In this document: positions 52,788 to 60,444 of the stretch, in pieces
Layout: each line of letters opens with the position of its first letter
How positions within the stretch are numbered: position 1 is the stretch's first letter
The notes under the pieces: generated by a model
Database searches by the model: none
What the model saw: only the letters and a program-made list of their open reading frames with translations
What the model was told of the DNA's origin: nothing
Position numbers and translations under genes: made by a program
NCBI RefSeq assembly: GCF_000422905.1
Contig: NZ_AUGY01000037.1
Location: 1 to 64,000, forward strand
Source of the DNA: Paenibacillus alginolyticus DSM 5050 = NBRC 15375
GTDB lineage: Bacteria; Bacillota; Bacilli; Paenibacillales; NBRC-103111
Length of the DNA stretch: 64,000 nucleotides
Reading direction: 5' to 3'

Positions 52788-54083
52788 AACCGTTATATGT
52801 TGAATGATTATCTGCAAAAGTCATTAGCTCGTTGCAATCGGAATAAACAAAAATTAGCAGTTATGTTTTTGGATTTAAACCGTTTCAAATTTATAAATGA
52901 CACAAAAGGTCACGATGCCGGAGATGCCTTGTTAATACAAGTAACAATTAGATTAGCGGGAGTTATACGTGAAGGAGATATTGTTGGGCGCTTAGGAGGA
53001 GATGAGTTTATCTATGTACTTGAGGATGTTGATCAATCATACGTTAAAGATGTTGCTGAACGAATCCTCGTTTCGTTTTCTCATCCATTTGTTCTAGATA
53101 AAGATGAATTTTTCACTATACCAAGTATTGCAATAAGCATGTTCCCTAGTGATGGAGAAAATAGAGAAGACATGATTAAAAATGCTGACGTAGCCATGTA
53201 TTTAGCAAAGAAACGTGGAAAAAATAATTATCAATTCTTTGTCCATGAACCTGAAGACGTTCTGGAAAGAAAAATAAAAATAGAGCATGGATTAAGAAGG
53301 GCAATTGAAAAGAATGAGTTTAATCTCCTGTATCAACCCCAATATGAGCTAAAAACGGGTAAAATAAAAGGTCTTGAAGCATTAATCAGATGGAATCATC
53401 CTGAGTTGGGTTTTGTTCCTCCATCAGAATTTATTCCTGTCTCAGAAGATACAGGTTTGATTGTACCTATTGGAAAATGGGTCATTGAAACAGCATGCCA
53501 AAAGAATAAAAAATCGCAAGAAAAGGGCATTTTTGTGAAGGTTGCTGTCAATGTTTTACCTCTTCAACTTGAATGTACGGAATTTGAAAAAATGATGAAA
53601 CAAATTCTCGATGAAACACAACTATCTCCCGAATTTTTTGAAATAGAAATCACAGAAAGCATTATGCAGAAATTTAATGAATCTTCCATTATCATAAATG
53701 ATTTTAAAAAAATCGGGGTCATAATTTCTCTAGATGATTTCGGTACAGGATACTCATCTCTAAATGTTTTGAATCGTCTACCTATTGATTATTTAAAAAT
53801 TGACAAATCATTTGTGGATGAAATCCTTTCGAATTCCAATACAGCATTCTTGGTAAAAACGATAATTGAAATTGGGGTGAATTTATAATTTGGTTTAATT
53901 GCTGAAGGGATAGAAAGTGAGGATCAAGCTGAATTCCTAAAAAAAATATGCCATTTTGGACAAGGATATCATTACAGTCCACCAATACCAGTAGAGAAAG
54001 TGGAAGAATTAATGAAAAAACAGCATAAATCAACAGTTTTTTCCTGCGTTTCTTTAGCCTTAGGTCAGGATATCATCAATTGA
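52788..54083 (+). pseudogene. GGDEF-EAL protein, 5'-truncated and with an in-frame stop
   Basis: The frame begins right after a TAG at 52785 with NRYMLNDYL, which corresponds to the middle of the usual LTGLPNR start of a GGDEF domain, so the sensor part and the first residues of GGDEF are lost. The GGDEF motif RLGGDEF and the EAL signatures EALIRWNHPELG, AVNVLPLQL and DDFGTGYSSL are intact. At 53887 a TAA falls in the same frame between GVNL and FGLIAEGIESEDQ, and the EAL domain then continues to TGA 54083 (FGQGYHYSPPIPVEKVEELM). An ATG at 52797 could start a 363-residue product lacking the last EAL helices. It is probably inactive. Confidence 0.85.
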
Positions 54084-54151
54084 ATGACGGCAGGAAGCAT
54101 AGATCTGATTAGGATGTTTTATACGATTAATAAAATGAAATGAGACATTAC

Positions 54152-54180
54152 TTGACAGTTTCAAAGTGGTATATTATAGT
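54152..54180 (+). promoter_or_regulatory. Promoter of the TerC-family gene
   Basis: TTGACA (54152-54157), 17-bp spacer, TATAGT (54175-54180): a near-consensus sigma-A promoter. No manganese (yybP-ykoY) riboswitch is seen between it and the start codon. Confidence 0.7.
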
Positions 54181-54257
54181 CGGACAAGCTAATAAGAAAA
54201 GGCATTGTAAGCAACAACTTTGTCATGACCATTCTTACATAGAGAGGAGAAATACTG

Positions 54258-55031
54258 TTGGATTCACTTTGGTTGGAGTATGCATGGGCATTACTGATTC
54301 TTATTGGATTGGAAGGTTTGCTATCGGCGGATAATGCCCTTGTTCTGGCGGTTATCGCGAAGCATTTACCTGAGGACCAGAAGAAGAAAGCCATCAATTA
54401 TGGGATCATTATGGCTTTTGTTTTTCGCTTCGCCGCTCTGTTTGCGATATCGTTTATTGCGAACGTCTGGCAAATACAAGCGATCGGAGCAGCTTATCTT
54501 CTATACCTTGGGTTAAAGCACATAATCAAAGCGCGTTTCGGCAAGGAAAACGAGAACATCCGCGAGGACATAAAAAAAGATGCTGCAGGAAAAGGCTTCT
54601 GGCCAACCGTAGGGAAAATTGCTCTTGCGGATCTCGCCTTTGCGATTGATTCCATTCTTGCTGCAGTAGCTCTAGCACTTGGTCTCCCAGACTCACCGCT
54701 TCGTGATTTCGGCGGTATGGACGGAGGAAAATTCATTGTTGTCGTGCTTGGTGGAATCGCTGGGCTCGTCCTAATCAAATTCGCGGCTACTTGGTTTGTA
54801 AAGCTGCTTGCTCAGCGGCCAGCACTGGAGACTACGGCTTACGTGATCGTGGCATGGGTCGGTGTGAAGCTCGCTGTGATCACCCTGGCCCATCAAGATA
54901 TTGGTGTGTTAGATCATCATTTCCCGCATAGCACAGGCTGGACCCTTATCTTCTATGGTGTGTTGGTTGCGATCGCCCTTCTCGGTTGGTTTGCGCCTGC
55001 GAAAAAACGTTCACAGGCTGATCAGCTCTAG
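54258..55031 (+). CDS. TerC-family integral membrane protein, probable metal exporter
   Basis: 257 residues from TTG 54258 (GAGAGGAGAAA upstream). Seven or so helices; the conserved motifs LEGLLSADNALVLAVIAKHLP and ALADLAFAIDSILAAVALALG each carry acidic residues inside membrane segments, as in TerC and the YceF/YkoY exporters. Family members are linked to manganese export or metallation of exported proteins and to tellurite resistance. It is a single-gene unit with a strong promoter and its own terminator at 55064. The exact metal is not decided by the sequence. Confidence 0.9.
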   Translation: MDSLWLEYAWALLILIGLEGLLSADNALVLAVIAKHLPEDQKKKAINYGIIMAFVFRFAALFAISFIANVWQIQAIGAAYLLYLGLKHIIKARFGKENENIREDIKKDAAGKGFWPTVGKIALADLAFAIDSILAAVALALGLPDSPLRDFGGMDGGKFIVVVLGGIAGLVLIKFAATWFVKLLAQRPALETTAYVIVAWVGVKLAVITLAHQDIGVLDHHFPHSTGWTLIFYGVLVAIALLGWFAPAKKRSQADQL

Positions 55032-55063
55032 GTTCAACATCCAGACTGCCTTTCATTGCTGAC

Positions 55064-55098
55064 AAATGGCCATCACCTAAAGGATGGCCATTTTCCAT
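55064..55098 (+). terminator. Terminator after the TerC-family gene
   Basis: AAATGGCCATC and GATGGCCATTT form a perfect 11-bp stem around an eight-base loop, followed by T-rich sequence. Confidence 0.85.
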
Positions 55099-55136
55099 TT
55101 TGAATCTAAAACTTTTTAGCGGATGGAATTCCCTAA

Positions 55137-55361
55137 ATATGGTATTATGGTTTCGGTGATATCCTTAAAATGCTTACGAACCCAGAGGCATTGAAACATT
55201 TGTATGAGGAATTCCTATCCAAAGGTGTGGAAATCGTCAATGGACCTCATTGGTCCGAAGGATGGAGTGAAATGACCATCCGTGATAATAATGGTTACTG
55301 CTCGCTTTCGTTGCATAAAGACAGTCTGGACTTCAACTTACTGAGAATGTTTGTTCAATAA
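55137..55361 (+). pseudogene. C-terminal fragment of a VOC (glyoxalase-fold) protein
   Basis: The open frame begins after a stop at 55134 without a ribosome binding site and reads YYGFGDILKMLTNPEALKHL and EEFLSKGVEIVNGPHW..., ending in MTIRDNNGYCSLSLHKD. The helix-strand pattern with the closing DxxGY corresponds to the second half of a glyoxalase/bleomycin-resistance-fold protein (normally 120-150 residues). The first beta-alpha-beta unit is missing. It could in principle start at ATG 55170 (63 residues), but a relic is more likely. Confidence 0.6.
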
Positions 55362-55371
55362 ACGACCAAAT

Positions 55372-55400
55372 GGAGGCTGCCAGCATGATTGGCAGCCTCC
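55372..55400. terminator. Hairpin between convergent genes
   Basis: GGAGGCTGCCA and TGGCAGCCTCC form a perfect 11-bp stem. T tracts are short on both sides, so terminator strength is uncertain. Confidence 0.6.
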
Positions 55401-55473
55401 ATTACGTTAACTGGCAGAATTGTTTACCTCAGCGGAGACTTACTTTGACTGCTCTGAGTTATATTTCTCGCAG

Positions 55474-56112
55474 TCATGCCATAGTTAGAACATGATCACA
55501 GATCGCTTCAACATCCCTTTGATCGTGTGTCACGAATAGACAGGTCATCTCTGCTTTCCTTAGGATATTACGCAGCTCATTACGAATTGATTCCTTCAGG
55601 CCGGTATCCAGGTTACTGAACGGCTCGTCCATTAGGAGAAGCATTGGTTTAGGAGCCAATGCTCTAGCCAAGGCAACCCGCTGCTGCTGTCCACCGCTCA
55701 ACTCATGGGGATACCGCTTCTCCAAGCCCTTTAATTGAACAAGTTCTACCATCTCCTGAAGACGTTTGAACCGCTCGCTGGAAGAGAGGCGATGTAGCCC
55801 AAAATCAATGTTTTTGTTAACGTTGAGATGAGGAAACAGCGCATAATCCTGAAACACCATGCCGACTCCCCGCGTCTCGGGAGGGACGAATGTCGACGCA
55901 TCCACAACTGTTTTCCCTGATATGGCGATGGAACCTTCCATAGGCGACTCTAAGCCAGCGATCAAGCGCAACAGCGTACTTTTGCCTCGTCCACTCGGAC
56001 CCAATATCCCCACAATCTCGCCTTTGTTCATGGAGAAGGATAAATTATCAATAATTTTTGATTGAGCTGAATAATAAGTGAAGGATACATTCTCAATGTT
56101 CAGAATAGTCAT
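55474..56112 (-). CDS. Ferric iron ABC importer ATPase, FbpC-like
   Basis: 212 residues from ATG 56112, overlapping the permease stop by one base. Walker A GPSGRGKSTLLRL, Q loop FQDYALFPHLNV, signature LSGGQQQRVALARALA, Walker B MLLLMDEPFSN and the H-loop region FVTHDQRDVEAI are all present. It ends shortly after the ATPase core and lacks the TOBE-like C-terminal extension of typical FbpC (about 340 residues), so it is a short form or has lost its regulatory tail. The operon is binding protein, permease, ATPase on the minus strand. Confidence 0.9.
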   Translation of the reverse strand: MTILNIENVSFTYYSAQSKIIDNLSFSMNKGEIVGILGPSGRGKSTLLRLIAGLESPMEGSIAISGKTVVDASTFVPPETRGVGMVFQDYALFPHLNVNKNIDFGLHRLSSSERFKRLQEMVELVQLKGLEKRYPHELSGGQQQRVALARALAPKPMLLLMDEPFSNLDTGLKESIRNELRNILRKAEMTCLFVTHDQRDVEAICDHVLTMA

Positions 56113-57761
56113 CAATCCATCTTCTTTCCTAGTTGATGAAAGATTAATACCGAGATTATGCTTAAGGCGATGATGAATAAAGAAGGTACTGAAGCCTCCA
56201 AAATTTGCTCATCACCGGCATATTGATATACTTTTGTTGCCAACGTTTCAAAATTAAATGGTCTTAATAACAACGTAATAGGCAGCTCCTTAATAATTTC
56301 GACAAAAGTGAGAATGAAGCCACTGATAATGGAACCTCGGATCAAAGGCAGATCGACCTTAAAAAAAGTTTTGGTTAATCCGATCCCCAGTATCCGTGAA
56401 GCCTCCACATATTTCAAGCCCACCTTTTCAAAACCTGATTCCACCGCATTATACCCCGTTGCCATGAAACGGACTACGTATCCGAATATCCCCATTCCTA
56501 TAGATAAACTGATGACCAGCGGGTTCTTTCCTAATCCCATCAGTTCGTATACGGGAGCAAGCACATGATCGAGATCTATACATACACCGAGTACGCCAAT
56601 GGCAATGATAGCCCCGGGAATGGAATATCCCGCCGTTACCCCTTTTGAAAGCAGATACGACAACCCGGGCTGTCGAAATCGCGCCACATTGGCGACGATC
56701 AGAGAAAGAACCATTATGATAAACGTTGCCGTAAGGGCTACACTTAGCGTATTAAAGGTCAACTCTAAGAATTTCGACGTTAATACGTCCTTATAGGTCC
56801 ACGTTGCCCAAACGATGAGTTGACTGAGAGGAATGAGAAAAGAGAACGCCAGCACTAGGGTACACAGCAGCCAAACGGATGCAGCGTAGAATCCCTTTAG
56901 GCGCTTGGGTGAGAGAGGCCTAGACTTGCTTGTGACGGAGCTGAATTGGCGGTTGCGACGAAGTATTCGCTCGGTAATGAGCACGCCGGCGGCACCAACC
57001 ATTAACCAGGCCGCTAGTCGCATGGCTGATTGTACGTCGTACATCCCGAACCATGTCTGGAATATAGCGGTAGATATCGTATGAATTCCAAAATAGCTCG
57101 TGACCCCGTAATCGTTCAGCACTTCGAATACGACCAACGTAGATCCGCCGATAATTGCCGGTCTGGCTATGGGTAAGACGACCCGAACGAAGATCGAGAA
57201 CGCATTTTTCCCCAGCAACCTAGCATTTTCAATGTAGGATGCGCTCTGTCTTTCTAAAAACGACCGTGTAATTAAATATACATAAGGATAAAGGAACATT
57301 GTAAAAATAAACACCGCACCACGCATGGTCATCATATCGAACAGACCTTGATCCAATGTGAGTTCGAATTTCGTGCGCAGCGTCTTCTGAACGATTCCAG
57401 TGTAACTCATCATATTCGTGTACGTGTAAGCGGCAATGTACGGTGGGATGGCCAGAGGCAAAACTAATGCCCATCGAAAGAATCGTTTCATTGGAAAATC
57501 GTAAGCCGACACAAACCAAGCCAATGACACGCCGATGATGACGGTCCACACACCAGTGAAAAAGACCAGCTCAAGAGAATGGACAACATAGTCTTTAAGC
57601 AGAAACTGCTTGATCTGCTGCCAATTGGCGTTCGGCCGATAGAACAAAGACACGAATACATAGAAAATGGGCAGCATCAAAACTGCTGCCCCAATTATGC
57701 TAATGATCATCCAACTGTTCGCGTGTTTTCGAAGATCACGCATCGCAGTTTGTAGCTTCAT
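56112..57761 (-). CDS. Ferric iron ABC importer permease, FbpB-like (fused double permease)
   Basis: 549 residues from ATG 57761 (the TTG at 57773 overlaps the preceding gene). Twelve predicted helices in two homologous halves, each with an EAA-type loop: ENARLLGKNAFSIFVRVVLP (about 190-209) and VEASRILGIGLTKTFFKVDLP (about 460-480). The double architecture is the FbpB/ThiP type used for Fe(III) uptake. It follows the binding-protein gene immediately and overlaps the ATPase start, so the three are co-translated. Confidence 0.92.
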   Translation of the reverse strand: MKLQTAMRDLRKHANSWMIISIIGAAVLMLPIFYVFVSLFYRPNANWQQIKQFLLKDYVVHSLELVFFTGVWTVIIGVSLAWFVSAYDFPMKRFFRWALVLPLAIPPYIAAYTYTNMMSYTGIVQKTLRTKFELTLDQGLFDMMTMRGAVFIFTMFLYPYVYLITRSFLERQSASYIENARLLGKNAFSIFVRVVLPIARPAIIGGSTLVVFEVLNDYGVTSYFGIHTISTAIFQTWFGMYDVQSAMRLAAWLMVGAAGVLITERILRRNRQFSSVTSKSRPLSPKRLKGFYAASVWLLCTLVLAFSFLIPLSQLIVWATWTYKDVLTSKFLELTFNTLSVALTATFIIMVLSLIVANVARFRQPGLSYLLSKGVTAGYSIPGAIIAIGVLGVCIDLDHVLAPVYELMGLGKNPLVISLSIGMGIFGYVVRFMATGYNAVESGFEKVGLKYVEASRILGIGLTKTFFKVDLPLIRGSIISGFILTFVEIIKELPITLLLRPFNFETLATKVYQYAGDEQILEASVPSLFIIALSIISVLIFHQLGKKMD

Positions 57762-57763
57762 TC

Positions 57764-58864
57764 TTATTTCCAACCCACTTTGTTGTAAATTTCAAGTGCT
57801 TTAGGATTGTTCATTCCGAGCTTCGCAAAATCGATTTGCTGAGCCTTGAAGTCACCCCATGTAGTCAACAATTCAGCTTTTTGAGCAGTCGAGTTGACCG
57901 GATACTCGTAGTTTTCTTTAGACACTTGAGTTTGCGCTTCTTTACCGGACAAGTACTCAATCAATTTTACGGCATTTTCTTTATTTTTGCTATCTTTGAT
58001 TAATCCGGCGCCGCTCACATTAAGGTGGGTTCCTGTGGTAGCTTGGTTCGGGAAGAATACGCCGATGCTATTACCTACTTTAACTTCCTCTGGATCTTTC
58101 GAGTTAAGCAGCAATCCAACATAATAGGTGTTCATGATAGCGACATCGCCTTCACCGGCCACAATAGCCTTTGCTTGATCCCGGTCACCGCCTTTAGGAG
58201 CGCGCGACATGTTGTTTACAATGCCTTTAGCCCATTCTTCCGATTTTTGCTCGCCATTTAATTCTATCAGAGAAGCAAACAACGATTGGTTATATAGTAC
58301 GGTCGAGGAGTTCACCAAAAGCTTGCCTTTCCATTTGTCGGAGGCTAAGTCTTCATAAGTGGACAATTGCTCTGGTTTAACGCGATCTTTGGAGTAAACA
58401 ATCACACGAGCCCGAGCCGAAAGCCCGATCCATTGATTATCGGTATCCCGGAATTGTTGTGGAACATTTTGTTCGACAACTGAGGATTTAACCGATTGAA
58501 GAATCCCGCTTTGCTTTGCCCTATTCAAGATCCCGCCGTCTACGGTAACGAAGAGGTCGGCTTCTGTGCTTTGTCCTTCGCGTTTAATCCGTTCGATTAA
58601 TTCTTCGGCTTTCCCTTTGACCACATTGACTTTGATTCCCGTTTGTTGAGTGAATTGATTATACAACAATTCATCCACGGCATAAGTCCGAGCTGTATAA
58701 ACATTAACGACTAGAGTCTTCGAATTGTCTGTTTGTGCCGGTGCCTTCTCTGCCGTAGCTGCTCCTTTAGTCACTTGTCCTGATCGACCGGCTGCGCACC
58801 CGCTTAGTAAGACAAATACTACCACTGTACTGGCCATTCTTGAAAATAACTTGCGATGTTGCAT
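57764..58864 (-). CDS. Fe(III)-binding lipoprotein of ABC importer, FbpA/FutA-like
   Basis: 366 residues from ATG 58864, behind AAAGGGAGCGG (TTG 58870 is an alternative). The lipobox LLSGC has Cys 23. The mature domain begins LVVNVYTARTYAVDELL, and the paired Tyr in IMNTYYVGLLL match the iron-ligand region of FutA/IdiA-type ferric-binding proteins. It presents iron to the FbpB-like permease. A Fur box lies about 30 bp upstream, so expression should rise when iron is short. Confidence 0.92.
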   Translation of the reverse strand: MQHRKLFSRMASTVVVFVLLSGCAAGRSGQVTKGAATAEKAPAQTDNSKTLVVNVYTARTYAVDELLYNQFTQQTGIKVNVVKGKAEELIERIKREGQSTEADLFVTVDGGILNRAKQSGILQSVKSSVVEQNVPQQFRDTDNQWIGLSARARVIVYSKDRVKPEQLSTYEDLASDKWKGKLLVNSSTVLYNQSLFASLIELNGEQKSEEWAKGIVNNMSRAPKGGDRDQAKAIVAGEGDVAIMNTYYVGLLLNSKDPEEVKVGNSIGVFFPNQATTGTHLNVSGAGLIKDSKNKENAVKLIEYLSGKEAQTQVSKENYEYPVNSTAQKAELLTTWGDFKAQQIDFAKLGMNNPKALEIYNKVGWK

Positions 58865-58895
58865 GAACAATCCGCTCCCTTTTTATATATGTAAT

Positions 58896-58914
58896 TGAAA
58901 ATGATTATCATTCT
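58896..58914. promoter_or_regulatory. Fur box before the ferric importer operon
   Basis: TGAAAATGATTATCATTCT matches about 15 of 19 positions of the Fur consensus centred on ATGATTATCAT. It sits 32 bp upstream of the binding-protein start, within the promoter region on the minus strand. Confidence 0.85.
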
Positions 58915-58990
58915 AAGTTGTAACTTAACATGTACGTTATGCTACTGTCAACCGAAAACATAAAGTTTTTCGGCGCAAACACGCTTTGAC

Positions 58991-59036
58991 TTTTTGGTGA
59001 TGATGGCGGAGGGGCACGCGTATTCCCATCTCGCAC
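58991..59036 (+). pseudogene. 5' fragment of a 5S rRNA gene
   Basis: TTTTTGGTGATGATGGCGGA, then GGGG, CACGCG, T and ATTCCCATCTCGCACA follow the first 45 or so bases of Bacillales 5S rRNA (TTTGGTG.ygatggcggaggGG...CACrCG...CCCATCyCG.ACAC). The gene then stops and passes into a terminator. A few bases after GGGG are missing. The rest of the 5S and any 16S/23S sequence are absent from the window, so it is a relic. Confidence 0.7.
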
Positions 59037-59041
59037 AGTAT

Positions 59042-59081
59042 GAAAAGCCTCCTTGGTTAAAATTCCAAGAAGGCTTTTTAT
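59042..59081. terminator. Bidirectional terminator
   Basis: AAAAGCCTCCTTGG and CCAAGAAGGCTTTTT form a stem with one bulge around a TTAAAATT loop. A and T runs are on both sides. It may be the former terminator of the 5S relic and can also end the diguanylate cyclase transcript. Confidence 0.75.
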
Positions 59082-59193
59082 AGTTAGATTACCAGAAGGT
59101 AGATGGAGTTTTAATAAGCTTCAAAAATAAAAACACTTCAAATCAAAGTGAGGTTATTTATTGGAGATTTCCTGCAAGAATGTAAAAAGCCAA

Positions 59194-60285
59194 TTATACA
59201 GTGTGTAGGTAACGACTGATTCGATTTCTGCCAGTCTGTTTTGCCATGTACAACCCTTCGTCTGCTTGATGAATAAGCTGTCCAACAGAAATCATGTTCT
59301 TTTGGTTAAGCGTAGAGTAACCGATGGAAACGGTGACTTGTAATTCTACATCCTTATTTATCTTAAATACACTCTGTTCTACAGACTGCCGTATCCTTTC
59401 TGCACTCTTTTTGGCAGAGGTGGAATCACAAGCGGGCATAATGATACTAAATTCTTCTCCTCCATTGCGGGACACGATATCCTCAGAACGGCATGATTGT
59501 ATGAGAATACGCCCAATTTCTTTAAGGACTTCATCACCAGCAGGATGACCGTATGTATCATTAACCTGCTTAAAGTAGTCAATGTCAATGAAGATTAGGG
59601 ATAATTCATCTTGACGCTCTATTGCCGTTACGTAAGCAGAATTTATTACCACATCGAATGTTCGAGCATTATTCAAACCGGTTAGAAAGTCTCTTTGGGC
59701 AAACTCCGTTAGTTTTTCATAATTATCATCGATACGCCAAAGATAAGATTTAAGTTGATAAGTTCCATATGTAGCACAAACAATTGCAAAGGCATATTGG
59801 ACAAATATAATGGACGCTTTTGTAAAATCAGGGATAATGGCCTGAATTATACTACCAATAATTATAATGAATGATAAAGCCATTAAAATCCATTTTTTCT
59901 TTACTTTCATGCTAGAAGAAGTAATCAAGGTAAACGCTGTTGCAGATAGAGTAAGAACAACTACGTTAATCAGAGAGGAATATGAGATTGGATAGAATGT
60001 TAACCTACAAATAATAATGATGATGGTAGCTACAAGTATGGATACCCATCCACCAACATAAGCCGCTATCATCATAGGAATCGTTCTGAGGTCAATAAGA
60101 AGACCATCATTTAGTTGAATCCCAAACTTCATTAAAAGCACACCGAATAGACCATGTAACACTCCGCCACAGATTCTCTTTCGAATAGATGATTCCGATG
60201 ACATCTTAGTATTAAAATGATGAATAAGGAAAATACCTGTACATAAAATGCAAAAATTTATAAAAAAGTCTTTTAAAACCATCAA
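59194..60285 (-). CDS. Membrane diguanylate cyclase with 5TM sensor
   Basis: 363 residues from TTG 60285 (AAGGA ten bases upstream; ATG 60282 is in frame). Five or six N-terminal helices resemble the 5TMR-LYT sensor fold (GGVLHGLFGVLLMKFGIQL, TIPMMIAAYVGGWVSILVA). A short helix leads to a GGDEF domain (about 195-360) with FLTGLNNARTFD, IDIDYFKQVNDTYGHPAGDEV and the active-site motif RNGGEEFSII, intact. It should make c-di-GMP from GTP at the membrane. It is near, and in the same direction as, the PAS-GGDEF-EAL gene, but is separated by about 160 bp without a recognised feature. Confidence 0.93.
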   Translation of the reverse strand: MMVLKDFFINFCILCTGIFLIHHFNTKMSSESSIRKRICGGVLHGLFGVLLMKFGIQLNDGLLIDLRTIPMMIAAYVGGWVSILVATIIIIICRLTFYPISYSSLINVVVLTLSATAFTLITSSSMKVKKKWILMALSFIIIIGSIIQAIIPDFTKASIIFVQYAFAIVCATYGTYQLKSYLWRIDDNYEKLTEFAQRDFLTGLNNARTFDVVINSAYVTAIERQDELSLIFIDIDYFKQVNDTYGHPAGDEVLKEIGRILIQSCRSEDIVSRNGGEEFSIIMPACDSTSAKKSAERIRQSVEQSVFKINKDVELQVTVSIGYSTLNQKNMISVGQLIHQADEGLYMAKQTGRNRISRYLHTV

Positions 60286-60444
60286 TTTCTACGAATCCTT
60301 TCCATTTTTGCAGTTAATTTTGGGAAGTAGCTAATTCCTCATGAATCCATTTTTTGGTTTTACGACTCCTGCGATGCCTTCATAAGAGATAAAGATAACA
60401 TTGTCGCTGAAGTTGGTGACATTAGTAAGTACAGTCATCCCTTT

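Noticed and set aside
54100-54257. Manganese riboswitch (yybP-ykoY) before the TerC-family gene
   Set aside because: This family is often so regulated, but none of the conserved motif sequence is seen; only a promoter and a short leader are present.
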